Positions 36,701 through 46,900 of a stretch of DNA of 64,000 nucleotides are shown in pieces. The DNA comes from Phytoseiulus persimilis. Taxonomy: Eukaryota; Arthropoda; Arachnida; Mesostigmata; Phytoseiidae. Under the pieces are notes generated by a model that had not been told where the DNA came from, did no database searches, and saw nothing but the letters and a program-made list of their open reading frames with translations. Made by a program: the position numbers and the translations under genes. The stretch lies in assembly GCA_037576195.1 (NCBI GenBank), contig CM075101.1:34596001-34660000 (forward strand), written 5' to 3'. How positions within the stretch are numbered: the first letter of the stretch is position 1; each line of letters begins with the position of its first letter.

Positions 36701-39514
36701 CGGGAAAAAGGAAGCGGAAAATTGCTATGTGTGGAACTAATTAGACAGGGAAAAACATTAGAGGGTTCAGCGAATAGAATCGTTCAATCTGATTATGGCA
36801 ATGCCAATGATGGAGTGCATAACAATTAGGGAAAACTTGAATCGGAAGAACACGTACGATAGAGTGCAGTTCTAATATTTTTGACCACCGGGAGCGGGCC
36901 CGTTGACTCCGTTGCCCGGATCAGAATCATTGTCATATCAAGAGAGAGGGAGCAATGTTTCGAGTCAACGATTCGTCGATGTTACTCCGTGGAGACTTTT
37001 CTCAAAGTCTTTGCCAACGAGGGCGGGAACTCGGAGAACCTAGCTAGTGGCACATTCGGCGGGAAAGTTCCTCACGGTTGCGTGGCAGGGGAGGGGGAAT
37101 TCGATTCCCGTCGGCTTGGGAATTTCGTAGTAATCCTCCACTAGACTACCAGCGCCTCATCCTTTCAATGCGCTAGTTTGGCGCTCGTCGTTGTCAAGCG
37201 GCTGACGCATCGCTCAAATTGAGCGAACGCGCTGAGCCAGAAATCGAAGTTGTAGCCGAACTCATGGCGCCGAGGGCACTGACAGCAGAAGTTTCCGACT
37301 CCGTTGCGCTCTCGAAATTCCAGATCATATCGGAGCGATCCGTTTGTGAGCGGCTCAGCGATCTGATCGAATCTCTGATGATCGGCCTCCATCAACGCGC
37401 GCCGCTTCCTAACGAAAGATCCGACCGTGCGAATTGAGTCCCGTCCAATGTTCGGAGAAGGGTCTTCAAGGATTCCGGCCCAGAAGGCCTTCCGCAAACC
37501 TCAAGACTAGGACGCGCCTCATGCGAGGAGTCGGAGGGGTTCAGGAGCGTAGTTGGGTATATCATATGGAGCGCGACAAATTCGGGTCCCCTTGCAGAAC
37601 GTGGGAGTATTCCGTGCGTTGGGACGAGCAACGAAACGATACCATTCCTCGGCGAATCGCTGCAAATGTCGCATTTGGGAGTGTTTTGTCCGTACCGTCT
37701 CGTTCGTCGTGGCAGAAGCCGTGGGGGATGGTTCACATGGGAGGGCAAGACGACTGCCTGCTCATGGTTGACGCCTTCATCAAATAACTCGTCTCACGCC
37801 TCGAGCAATCCGCGTCTTTCGAGTGAACGGGAGAATTTTTCAAAGTTGAGCTCCGAGGATTACCTGCGACTCCCGCATCTACAGCTCTCATGCGCGCGCG
37901 GCGACAGAATTATCAACACCCGGAGCAACAACATTTGGACATCAACGTCAAGACAGACGCCCGTGCGGAAGGGAATGCAGATGGCTCACAGCTGGCTGGT
38001 TGACGGGCACGCAAGCAGCCAGTCGGACAGACAACCAGCCGAGCTGGTCCCGTGTTTGCAAGCTCTTACAAATACGTACGGAGCACGCACATACAGGTCG
38101 GTACCACGAATTTTCATGAGAAGAGCGTCGTCTGCTGCCAGTCTGTTTTGGCAATCTGTTATTTCATTAGTTCGTTACTTAACGCATCCAAAATTATGCG
38201 CCGCTTTCCATTCAGGGAGCAGACCCCAATCATTTATTCTGAGCAGATTAAACTCGGCATCTCGCCGGAGACGGGGAACGGCTGCCGACAGTGCTGTTCG
38301 GGTTCCCGGCAGTCAACTGTCACAGTGCTCGTGGGTTAGAAGAATCCCGACCTCAGCAACCCCCAACAGTTTCGTCGCCAGTCCGGAAGACCAGGAATAG
38401 AGCGAGCTGTCAACGATGTTCGACAATTTCTCCGCCTTCGGGGGACGGTGTCCAGCAAGTTTTGGACCCTTTGATCAATCGAGCTCGTCTCGGAGTCACG
38501 TGCGATCCTTGCTCATTCTACCTAGAATCCTGTTCCCCAACCGTTTATGCATCTGCTGTCACGAATCAGTGGAAACCGTTCGAACGAGCTCTACATTGCC
38601 TCAGTGTTCAGAAGCTCGGGAAGCCATGGAAACTATGCACGCAATCGCGGGCCAGGTGGGGGGGGGGGGGGGACGAGCAGGGAAGCCTCGGAGAAGGACG
38701 TGGCGAACGACCGAGCATCCGACGGCTGTCCTGAATTCGTAAACAGGCATAAAGAGAAGGGAAAATCGCGTGTTTATTTCGAGTCACTTGCACTTGCATC
38801 CGGTGCCGATACATTACTACAAGGGAGTGTATGCCGAAAGTAGCTGGACCCCAGCTCGGTGGATCTTTTCGCTGTCACTGCCCACCTACCCCACCCTCGA
38901 ATCATGACCGCGTTACTCTCTCCGCCCCCCCCCCCTCCCCCCCGATTTCGGTCCTCTTCATACTGTGGGAAACCGGAAGATTGCAAATCCCGATTGACAG
39001 GCCAACTCAGCGGCGCGGCGAGCAGTTTATGTTTCACCCTGTCTCGAAGTCACTCATCGATTCGCCAGATCTATCTACAGCACTCACCGATGGCCGGAGA
39101 ATAGATGTTCAGGTAAAGGCAGTCTTCACTTTGTTTGTGTAGGAATGGCAGAAGACGCTGTAGGTATTCCAGGCGGCCGCGAGGCATCCGTTTCAGAGCC
39201 TCGGTTTCGTTATGGATGTCCGGCGGTCTCTGTGGACAAACGGGCGCGAAACGATCCGCCATCCGGATTCCTTTCCACTGAGTCGGCGTTCCTGGAGGCA
39301 TGAACCGCATGTTTCCGGTCGGCGGAGACGCGTACGGAACACCCAAGAAAACTTCGACGGGTTGCAAGCCAGGTCGCGAGGCCTGCTCCAGCGTCACGAT
39401 GTTTCCTTTCAGAGCTCCGTAACGCGTGGTCACTGTTCGTGAACTGAGCCTGCTGGCGGCAAGCGAGCCGACGAGACAACAGAGCACTCCGAACGAAAAA
39501 TTTAACGTTAACAT
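24562..39514 (-). CDS. Nlg: Neuroligin-like synaptic adhesion protein, whole gene (13 coding exons)
   Basis: Neuroligins are postsynaptic type I membrane proteins that bind neurexin across the synaptic cleft through a cholinesterase-like ectodomain. The exons are 39514-39088, 32552-32403, 32149-31964, 31881-31731, 31064-30893, 30273-30090, 30017-29732, 28949-28740, 28566-28401, 28242-27994, 27934-27620, 26459-26326 and 24721-24562. Together they give 2790 nt, or 929 residues plus stop, with matching phases at every junction. Visible parts: signal peptide about 1-20; esterase fold about 25-590; stalk about 590-687; membrane helix about 690-713; cytoplasmic tail 714-929. The nucleophile elbow reads GHGHG at 236-240, so the catalytic Ser is Gly238, as expected for a non-enzymatic neuroligin; the Glu (about 362) and His (474) equivalents remain. 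Family assignment is firm. The tail exons rest on phase, splice sites and codon use rather than recognised homology. Confidence 0.92.
26326..26459 (-). CDS. Nlg: Neuroligin exon 12: cytoplasmic tail
   Basis: Acceptor gcattttcag and donor gtgagtg flank 44 codons plus two bases, in the phase needed from exon 11. The peptide holds [16 protein letters not shown], a Gly4 stretch and [11 protein letters not shown]. If the donor were not used, a TGA overlapping it would end the protein at residue 877. I prefer splicing, because the next exon fits the phase exactly. Confidence 0.65.
27620..27934 (-). CDS. Nlg: Neuroligin exon 11: cytoplasmic tail with His run
   Basis: 105 codons in phase 0 on both sides (residues 728-832). 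The segment is basic, then Ser/Gln/Pro-rich, with six consecutive His at 812-817. I see no similarity to the vertebrate or insect tail motifs I know. The donor at its end is gtgagct. Support comes from the open frame, codon choice and splice phase. Confidence 0.7.
27935..27993 (-). other. 59-nt intron with GC-AG boundaries inside the neuroligin tail
   Basis: The donor reads AAAG then GCAAGA, which fits the GC-type donor consensus, and the acceptor reads ttcggccag. Removing these 59 nt switches from the frame ending in an early stop to the long open tail frame. No GT donor nearby gives the same result. If it is retained, the protein ends after residue 733, just inside the membrane. Confidence 0.6.
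27994..28242 (-). CDS. Nlg: Neuroligin exon 10: stalk end and transmembrane helix
   Basis: Acceptor atcaatcag. An Ala/Ser/Asn-rich stalk (possible N-glycosylation at NAS) leads into a clear membrane segment at residues about 690-713 ([20 protein letters not shown]). A basic stop-transfer run, [12 protein letters not shown], follows, which fixes the topology as type I. The frame would hit a stop nine codons past the chosen end, so the coding sequence must be spliced near position 27994 to continue. Confidence 0.85.
28401..28566 (-). CDS. Nlg: Neuroligin exon 9: extracellular stalk
   Basis: Acceptor attgcag; the split Arg codon is completed, and 55 residues rich in His, Asp and Pro follow (residues 590-644). 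No domain is recognisable. This fits the poorly conserved stalk between the esterase fold and the membrane. Donor gtcagtc, phase 0. Confidence 0.8.
28740..28949 (-). CDS. Nlg: Neuroligin exon 8: end of esterase fold
   Basis: After acceptor gttgcag the split Gly codon is completed and DPS follows, the expected continuation of NFA-x-x-GDP. A polar insert (about residues 523-540) precedes [11 protein letters not shown] and [20 protein letters not shown], closing with LIPLLH, as in neuroligins. Donor gtgggcg, phase 2. Confidence 0.93.
29171..29198. repeat. (GACC)7 microsatellite in neuroligin intron 7
   Basis: Seven perfect GACC units. GGTC/GACC-type repeats also occur in imperfect form near 13395-13420 and 54427-54449. 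Confidence 0.97.
29732..30017 (-). CDS. Nlg: Neuroligin exon 7: histidine and FGAPL block
   Basis: It starts after acceptor cttccag and encodes [18 protein letters not shown], then [19 protein letters not shown] and [14 protein letters not shown]. His474 in VHGED aligns with the esterase triad histidine. The end carries [12 protein letters not shown], the C-terminal helix block of the fold. Donor gtgagtt, phase 2. Confidence 0.95.
30090..30273 (-). CDS. Nlg: Neuroligin exon 6
   Basis: Acceptor cctacag precedes [15 protein letters not shown], which continues the SVE(A/E)YF block across the junction. It also encodes [19 protein letters not shown] and RPFQHP, typical of arthropod neuroligins. 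It ends one base into a codon at a consensus donor, gtaagtc, that opens a 72-nt intron. Confidence 0.93.
30859..30873. repeat. C15 run (G15 on the transcribed neuroligin strand)
   Basis: Fifteen C on the plus strand. On the neuroligin transcript it is G15 starting 20 nt after the exon 5 donor, a position where G-runs can influence splice-site choice. Confidence 0.97.
30893..31064 (-). CDS. Nlg: Neuroligin exon 5: FGPCVDG block and acid-residue region
   Basis: After acceptor ccctcag the frame gives [15 protein letters not shown] and [12 protein letters not shown]. The second block aligns with the esterase segment that holds the catalytic acid, so Glu362 is probably that position. The donor is gtgagta. 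In the following intron a 15-base G run (minus strand) starts 20 nt past the donor. Confidence 0.93.
31731..31881 (-). CDS. Nlg: Neuroligin exon 4
   Basis: Separated from exon 3 by an 82-nt intron with acceptor caatccag. It encodes the block [18 protein letters not shown], a very conserved neuroligin and esterase signature, followed by a Cys-containing helix (ALDC, DCLK). It ends two bases into a Lys codon at donor gtgagtg. Confidence 0.95.
31964..32149 (-). CDS. Nlg: Neuroligin exon 3: GLLDL block and degenerate nucleophile elbow
   Basis: It encodes [17 protein letters not shown], then [19 protein letters not shown]. True esterases have G-x-S-x-G at the elbow. Here the central residue is Gly238, so the ectodomain should be catalytically dead, as in known neuroligins. 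Acceptor and donor are cttgtag and gtgggcc. The exon is phase 1 on both sides, so skipping it would keep frame (186 nt). Confidence 0.95.
32403..32552 (-). CDS. Nlg: Neuroligin exon 2: oxyanion-hole region
   Basis: The exon begins by completing a Val codon and ends one base into a Gly codon (phase 1 on both sides). It encodes [18 protein letters not shown] and [13 protein letters not shown], two hallmark blocks of carboxylesterase and neuroligin ectodomains around the oxyanion strand. The donor gtgagtg at its end is strong. Confidence 0.95.
37165..37499 (-). CDS. Unrecognised candidate exon inside neuroligin intron 1
   Basis: It lies on the same strand as neuroligin, starts after an acceptor-like tagtcttgag and stays open for about 110 codons to a TGA. 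Codon choice resembles the neuroligin exons. It carries four Cys, including NFCCQCP, and an aromatic stretch [19 protein letters not shown] recognise no family. It could be a nested gene, an alternative terminal exon (the phase with exon 1 is untested) or a pseudogene. The first ATG in frame is about 30 codons in. Confidence 0.25.
38658..38672. repeat. G15 run in neuroligin intron 1
   Basis: Fifteen consecutive G. A C11-T-C7 run follows at about 38925-38943. Confidence 0.97.
39088..39514 (-). CDS. Nlg: Neuroligin exon 1: start codon, signal peptide, N-terminal esterase fold
   Basis: The ATG has A at -3, and a hydrophobic leader (about residues 1-20, ending near SLAAS) follows directly. This makes it a convincing start for a secreted ectodomain. 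The exon carries the family blocks [13 protein letters not shown], the RF/FAP region and [12 protein letters not shown] with its conserved Cys. It ends after residue 142 plus one base at a strong donor, gtgagtg. I cannot tell whether a non-coding 5' exon lies upstream. Confidence 0.93.
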
Positions 39515-39570
39515 TATCCGTAGTTTCGTTGAGGTTAAAGATGAGGTGGTGCTCGAATTCTCTCACTCAG

Positions 39571-39592
39571 CGACGACGACGACGACGACGAC
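39571..39592 (-). repeat. GTC trinucleotide repeat in the neuroligin 5' leader
   Basis: About seven uninterrupted copies (GAC/CGA on the plus strand) lie 57-78 nt upstream of the neuroligin ATG. They are therefore probably in the 5' UTR or core promoter. No TATA box is obvious nearby. Confidence 0.7.
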
Positions 39593-42168
39593 ACGAATCG
39601 ACGAAGTCACGAAACTCTCACGGGTGCGGAGCTGACGATGTCATCGTCTGCTCTCTGACCAGCGAATCAGCGCGAAGATCGAATCGTCGGCCACGATGTC
39701 AGCGGACACTGTGCATAAGCGAATCGCCATAAAAACTCCACGGACAAAGGAAGCTGTTCAGGAGGGCTATCGGCGCCGTCCGTTCATTGTGAGAGTAGAG
39801 TCCACAGGGTACGAACATACGCCTTCGAAGCGCCTGGGGTAAGGGAATAGCGGTTGTCCCTTTCCTCTCCGATGCCGCCACCACCGCCGCGCCGTTTCCA
39901 CCCACCACGGTTCCCGCCGCCGGCTTCCCTCCTCCAGCGGATCCTTCGCTTTCGATGTCCCCATCTCTATCGCTGAAACCCCACGCGCTCGCTAGCGATG
40001 CATTTAGCTTCGATCTCCTCGAGAACATGGGCAGCTCAGCTCTCGGAATCACCTCGTTTGCGAAGGAGCAGCTAACGGAGAAGGAGAACGCAGAAGCGGT
40101 TCATCGGTCGAATTCGTTCCCGCACCCGCGATGCAGACTCAGCTTCACGGCCTAGTTAGCGTCGGAAGTAGTCAATCCCAAATAACACGTTACCTCGACA
40201 AGTGTGCTATTGATGAGTGGCCCCGAAGGCCAGAGAGCCAACAATCCGAGCCGTGGGGACGGGTAAGCGCGCCAGTAAGAGCGTCAAGATCCGCCCATCA
40301 AAAAGAAAGCTGTCAATGTCGGCCATCGTTATCTGCTCAACCTTTGAACATCAAATAATCAAGCTTGGTTTCGTCTCCATTCTGTTCTCCTCGTGTCATG
40401 GAGGTTGTTCCCCGTGTATATTCGAGAATGTTACATTCGAGCTTCAACGAATGATTCCCACACTCACGATGAACGAAGGATGGCGCACCGAACTCTGCTG
40501 AGTATTCTCTTTCGGAAGTATTCGAGACTCCAGAAGTTCCAGAAGAATCGAGAGAAGTGCTTCGGTGGCGCTCAGCGCGGAAAACCCTTGCTTGGAGAAA
40601 ATTATCAGCATCAACAGTTGTGAAAGCAAGAATGAATCGTTTCGGCACTCGTGAATCTGCCATGGAGCCGATTAGAAAATCCCACAGCAGCCGAGCTTGA
40701 GAGAGAACGAACCAATGTGGGGGGAGCTTTCGATAACGGCAGAGTGCAAGAGCGACACACAATGGGCCCGCGGTGGCAGAAATTACTCCTTTGCTCCCCT
40801 TTCCACGCGTTCGTTCGAGAAATGGTTCTGAGTCTCAGATCCGAGCACGACCTCGCTGCTTCATCTCATGTTTACGTTGTCGACGCGTTTTCTGAGATCA
40901 AGTGGGTGTGAGGCATCACGGCGGGCAGCCAACTTCCTTTTTGACTTCTGAGCCTTACAGTCCTCTAGTTTCGAGTTTTCGCGATGATATCTGACTTCGA
41001 TGCCCGCAATTGATCTGGGGGTTTGCAGTCAGACTTTCGGTGGATGAACCAGCCCGGAGAAAATGGGCACCATGGATGAGAAACCTCTCTGTCCGAATCT
41101 TCGCGCTGCCCAAGATCGTTTCTTTCTTGTTTGAGCAAGACTCGCGAGTCGGGGAACTTCCACAGGAGCACACAAGGAGAACTCCGTAATACAGATTTCG
41201 GAAAACTTGGAAGTATGGAATTAGTTCTTGTTTCCTTGTATGAACTTTGATGAATTGAGAGGAAAATGCGATTAGCACAAGGGACAACAATCTCTCGATC
41301 ATAGCTCAGTTCCATGAGTTCTTCTCAAGCAGATTCCTGGAGTGCGAAGGGAGGGAGTAGTTTCTGCCGCTGCGGGTCCATTGTGCGACGTCGGCTGCAT
41401 CGGATGCCAGTAGTTGGAACCGCCTTTGAGGGAAGATGGGTCGCGTCTTGTCTCTCAGAATGTAAATTCGTTTGTGCGCCGATACCTCGCTCCGCATCGT
41501 TCTTGTGGTCGAATCCGAACCGGAGAAGGATGACGGTATCGACAACGGATGGACCCGAAGTAATCAAATCTTCACATCGCTGTATTGTGAAGGTGGGGGC
41601 CACGACCCGAGTCTGCGGAGACAGACTCCGGTGCACCACCGGCTGCCAGAAGAACGAAGCCACGAGCGTCGGAGCAGGAAAGACAAGTCTTCCAAGGGGC
41701 GGATTGCAACCGGCGAAATGAAGGAAACGTTCACTCACTTACTCCTCGTCTCAGCCGTTCTTTCTCGTTGAGCGAAACAAATACCTTTCGAAGTGGGTGG
41801 GAGAAACACACAGCGTCCGACCAACCGACACACACACACACACACGCATTGCTCTCAGTCACTCAGGATACAGACATTCGCGATTCTCCGTTCTATCCGA
41901 CCCTTTTCCTTCCCTTGCAAGCTGCATACGATACCGTCACCGCCTCTCCAACGGGGCAAGGCAAATAGCGGATCTGAGAGAGGAGAGAGCAGAGGAGACG
42001 GGCTCAAACGGAACGGAGAAGGAGTAGTAGCAGAAGCAGCACCAGCTTGATGCATTCCCCACGACGGGATGCAAACGATGCCAATTCAAAATCGCTTACG
42101 GAGCAGTACAGAACGATGGCTGAATCTCTTCCTTTCGTTTCTCATTCGTATTCTAATCTGCTGGTCAG
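39593..42168. other. Upstream region of neuroligin, no gene recognised
   Basis: It should contain the neuroligin promoter and any 5' non-coding exon, but I cannot place either. It includes the (AC)9 run at 41828-41845. Confidence 0.4.
41828..41845. repeat. Short (AC)9 microsatellite
   Basis: Eighteen bases of AC in a region with no recognised gene. Confidence 0.95.
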
Positions 42169-42294
42169 GTGGATTGTGGAACCAGAGCGGCGAAACTGAG
42201 AGTCGCTCAGAGGACCCCCCAAGGACCTCTTCCGAGACAACGATATAGAGATGAAAGCTGGAAGAATTCAGATTGGTTCTTCCGATGTCATGAA

Positions 42295-43257
42295 ATGGAC
42301 TTTGGATCGGTGATGAGTTGCTCAAATCAGGCCGCAAGGAAGTCTTCAGCTCAAATAGTCGGCTCATCCAAACAATCATTAGGGAACAAACTCTGGATAG
42401 AGCTCCCTTGGGGGCCCGCGAGCTCCGACCAGACCGCTGGAGCTGGATCGCTCCCCTGCTCGAGCCTTGGGCTCGCTGCAGTTGTCCGAAGGATGGGCCC
42501 AGATCCCAGATTGGAGAGAATTGGGGAGGTTTTCGCGAATTTCTCTCTTTCCGAGCTTCCGACCGTCGTGCGCGAGGGTCTTCTGAGGAATTTCGATGAC
42601 TCGTGTCAAGCATCGTTCTATTTGTGTCCCTACCACTTTCGAAAGTTTCACAAGGTCATGGCGGCTCACGATTTTACTTCGGTTACGTTTGAATGGATAA
42701 CGATATCGCGATCCGAGACACCAGAGAGGACGCTGGTAAGGCTCTCGTCAGCGATCGTGGAGGGAGATTTCAGACTTTTGCGAACGATCGGGGAACCGCT
42801 GGTCCCGGAGCTCTGCGCGCAGCTCGAGATTCCGCGAGTGGTTTTCAATCACAATCATCCGAGCATCGCAGGACAACTCGACGCTACTTTTGAGTTTCAG
42901 GAGCGATGGATGCTCCAGCTGCCCCTCTCGTTGGTGCCTGCGCCTCGAAATCGAGACAATTCTCTTTCCATTAGGCAGACGCTCAGTGAAGGCCCATCTC
43001 GCCAAGACGAGGATGATGTTCTCCTCGTTCCGGCCCTCCTCCTGTCTTGTATTCTGTCGTTAACGTCGTTCTCCAAACAGAGAATTTCTGTCTTGCATTC
43101 CAGGAAGACTACGGCATGCAAACTACGAGAGCAGAGAACGGTGTCACACTCTGTGAGCCCTCAGCCAGGCTCACTATCTTGGCCCAACGTGGAAAGAGAG
43201 AAGCAGCAGCAGCTAGATAAATCGCTTACCGAATGGATTGTCTCCAAAGTGAGCTGA
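42295..43257 (+). CDS. Unrecognised 320-residue open frame
   Basis: This is the longest uninterrupted frame in the window (open from 42169; first ATG at 42295). I recognise no family. The middle part (about residues 80-240) looks globular, with mixed hydrophobic and charged residues and segments such as FANFSLSELPTVVREGLLRNF and FYLCPYHFRKFHKVMAAHDF. The last 60 residues are low in structure. No signal peptide or membrane helix is clear, though LLLVPALLLSCIL-like residues occur near 285-295. A frame this long is unlikely by chance at this composition, but frames on the complement are also fairly open. It could be an exon of an unknown gene or a mobile-element remnant. Confidence 0.3.
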   Translation: MDFGSVMSCSNQAARKSSAQIVGSSKQSLGNKLWIELPWGPASSDQTAGAGSLPCSSLGLAAVVRRMGPDPRLERIGEVFANFSLSELPTVVREGLLRNFDDSCQASFYLCPYHFRKFHKVMAAHDFTSVTFEWITISRSETPERTLVRLSSAIVEGDFRLLRTIGEPLVPELCAQLEIPRVVFNHNHPSIAGQLDATFEFQERWMLQLPLSLVPAPRNRDNSLSIRQTLSEGPSRQDEDDVLLVPALLLSCILSLTSFSKQRISVLHSRKTTACKLREQRTVSHSVSPQPGSLSWPNVEREKQQQLDKSLTEWIVSKVS

Positions 43258-43912
43258 GACTACAGGAACGTCTGAAAAACAAGAGCGGGGAGCCACGAGC
43301 GTCGGGCCCAACCGCGGACGATATGGATGAGCTCGCTCCGCTGAATAACGTCGCGGGTAATAAGCTTTGGTGGAAGGAGAAACCCACCCACGACGACTAC
43401 GCCTGCTTTCGGCGAAGACTTTCCCGCTCCTCTGAGCCCCCCGCTCGCCTCGCTAGATCTGGCTGAAAATCTCCGCTAAATCTATGTCTCGAACGAGCGA
43501 TGCTGTTTATCTCTGTCAGAGATAAAAATACGCCTGGAACTCCTTCATGCGCTCGGAATCCAACAATCTAATCAATCACTGTAGCGGAAAAAACGAGAGC
43601 TCCCAATCTGAACGTGGAAACCAGTTTCCAGACGATCCGCGCAACACACGTAACCTTCCTATACAGTGGTTTATTCACGTAACTGAATATCGGAGGGATC
43701 GAATGAGAATGCACCTGCATCGAACGCTGAACACTCAAGAGCTTGCGTGCGAGGTAACGTTAACCTTAACGATCCCGCTGCGTTCTAATCAAAAGGAATC
43801 CCGAGCCGATCATCTACCGAACAACCGGAACCCGCCTGTGGTGATCCTTCGACCCAAGCCTCAGTGAAATGCGGAGCATCAAGAGCACAGCGTTCTATGA
43901 GCACTGCCACCG

Positions 43913-43924
43913 CCCCCCCCCCCC
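43913..43924. repeat. C12 homopolymer
   Basis: Twelve consecutive C in non-coding sequence. Confidence 0.95.
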
Positions 43925-46900
43925 TGCCATCCGAAGCCTAAAGCGTGGATCCTCAAACGAGCAAGCTTCGTTGAGCTCGTTATTCTGCGGGACGGAACCG
44001 CGGAACGTATTACGCATGGGGTGCTTGAGTTTTTCTCAAGCGGCGGAGAGTTACGAGTGGAGGTCACGATCGAGAGGATCGCACTTTTGCAATGTTTCAA
44101 GATGAAGTTATCGACTCGAGACAAAAATTGAGGGAGGCAAGGTCTCGACATCGCTGTTCCATTGCGGGAAACGCCCTCGGGATCTTGAGCGATGCTTGTT
44201 GCAGCTGACGGGTAAAATTCTTGATGATGGCCGAGCCAGGCGCGCAAAAATATCCGAACGTATTTCGCGAGTTATTCCGGTCCTTCGACAATTCCACGGA
44301 GTGCGGTTCCTGTATTCTCTCGAAATCGCAGCTTATTCAAGTTCGTCTTCAGTTCTTCGAGCGGCCAGCTCCAATGGAATGAGACTTGGGAAGGCTCTGC
44401 TTCGAAAGACCGTCGATCTCTCTGAAAGTCCTGGGCCGTGGTCTTTGGACTGCGCAGAAAAAAATTGCCTCCCGCGCAAGCATCTGCCAGATCTGTCCAC
44501 CGAGTCCACCGGCAAGCTGACTCCACGAACAGTTCCTTCGGGGTTTTGCTTGATTGATACGGCTCATGTCTTTGATCGAAACTGCTTGCATATTTCATAT
44601 ACACATGTTCAAATCGGACTTCGGCCGCGAGCATGTTCTCATGTTCCGAGCTTTCTAGAAATCATTCCTCCGCGGAGGGCACACTGTTGCCGCATATCGG
44701 AAAGACTGGTGGTCTTGATTCCCGTGTGCTTGATACATAGCCACTGAAGACTTTCAAGCAATCCCATTCATTCGGCCGCAGACGAATATGAATGCCGAAA
44801 AGAACTGTGATTTTCATTCGCGGATTCTGGTGCCCCCTTGCTCCGCTCGTGCTCAATCAGAATGGGAATCGGGAACATACAGAGCTGACGTCTGACCCGG
44901 AGTTTATTGAATCGAGCTCTTGCTTTGCAGAAAAGCCTGAACTCTCCCTCAACAAATGTGAGCTGGAAACGAAAAACCCCACGGCCACATACACTGACGA
45001 CTTGAGAAAATCGAAAGAAGTGCACTTCGTTGGATTCGCCACTCATCGACTGTATGGAAATAACAACCCAAGATCCGCCGAACAGAGCAGCAATTTTGAT
45101 GCAGGAGCGGCAGATTCCTCCGATCGTTACTTTCACTTGTCAGCTCCGCCTGTCTGAACGGGAGGAGCCGTGCCAGCTTGAGCGCTAGGGTCAGGGTTTT
45201 CTTGACGGGATGAAGGGAGCCTCGACGGCGAATTTTAATTACACCTCTGTTTCACTCCGGTGGATACCAAATGGGAGAGAGCTGCCGACGGGAACGTAGA
45301 AGAACTCCGCGAGAGGCTAACCAACCGTTCCAGCGGCCACAATCCAGTCAGTTAGTCTATCCATCTATCAGAGAACGGCAGGAGCGTACGGCAAAGTCTA
45401 GGATTTGCATTTTCTCTGGCGGCCCTTCTCATTCCCATGGAAGCGCTCGAGGTTGGTTGTTCTCTTTCCTCCCCTCTCCGTTTAGTTTTATTTTCGTTCC
45501 TACTGAAAATTCGTTCTTCAAACGTCTCGGGACGCTTTTTTGCACAAACGGTGGAAGACGTGGGGAAGAGCAAGCGCTCCCTCATGGTCGGAGAACGAAG
45601 GGAGGGGCATAGACGTCGGACTCCCAATTTGCATTGATACGGCTGCGTCCATTGAATGAGTTCCAATTCACCATGGAGACTTCGAGATTAACCTGTGCCT
45701 CCACCACCGAAGGCTCTCAAGCCGCCCCTGCACCTTCATTATTCTATTACTATTTTCCTCCGATCTCTGAATCTATTCTTGTCTTGGTTGTCCGGAATCT
45801 CCGCTTCCCATTCTCGTTGCCGACGTTCTCCTTTGAATAGCGTTCTCGACCTCCTAGAACTTGACCGTTCTTATTTAGACATTGACTTCGGTTTCTTGTC
45901 GGAGCAAGGCAGGCGGCTTGCAACCGAGAGATCGAGACCCGATCGAGTTGTGGGGAGACAACATAGCCGGAATCGTTTTCGCAGTGCTGGTTGTCAGTCT
46001 CAATTAAGGTCACTTCCGCCGCACTCGGGCAGAGCCTTGCTGATTCGTTCCTTCCCGGATCGTATGAGTGTTTGACATCGAGGAAACGTCCTGACAAGTG
46101 GTTTCTTGTTGTTGGCTGTGACTACTCGTCGCAGTGATTACTTCCAGTCACCATTGTGGGGGGCGAAGCAGGTGGAAAGCGAGAACAGTTCGAATGTCAT
46201 CATCGAGTTCGAAGGATCATGCTGAATGCACATACTGGCTCATATGAAATGCATATTTTGAGACTTTCAGAACGAAAATGCCAACTTCTGGCTTGAGCGG
46301 ATTCACTTGCGGAAATCGAAGCTCATTTCCTGGAGGTGCCACTGCTGTTCATCCGTGTCCACGACCCTCTATCGCGGCCGGGTAATTCACGAACAATGGA
46401 TGGTCTGCTGGAGCGGGTGCGAACCCGTGGCCAACGAAACAGTTCTGGCTTTGGGGAGACAGTCGTTGGAGGTCTGAATTCACACCATATTCGCTGCACA
46501 AAAAAATAAAGATGGATGATCATCGCTCCTAGGAAACGGAATTCTGTTCACACACGATTTCCGCCGACGAGACCAACTATATCAACTCAACGTTGAGAGT
46601 ATGTATCTCAACGACATGTATCTCAAGCCCGTGTTCCCGCGCCAGAGCCGAATCTCCCCAAAATATTAGTCGAAATCGCTGCTGAAAAGCAGATGAGTGA
46701 GATAAGCAACGCCGCGTACAGCTGAATTCTCTGATCCGGCGATTCTCGGCGTTGGGAGGCGAGAATCCAAATAGATTCGGGGCCGCTGCCCCCGTCCATT
46801 CAAAGCTCGATAGTTCTACGCCGCCGAAGTCTTAGATGCAAGTTCAGCCTGAACCGATTTCGTATTGAGAGGCTGGACAGACACTGACAATTCCTCCGAG

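Larger units (their letters stand above)
32553..39087 (-). other. Neuroligin intron 1, about 6.5 kb
   Basis: It runs from the donor after exon 1 (gtgagtg) to the acceptor ctttgcag before exon 2. It is by far the longest intron of the gene, which is common for a first coding intron that may house regulatory elements. Inside it are a 15-base G run (38658-38672), a C-rich run (38925-38943), a perfect GC hairpin (35974-35997) and an unrecognised open frame at 37165-37499 on the same strand. Otherwise I see no recognisable gene in it. Confidence 0.8.
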
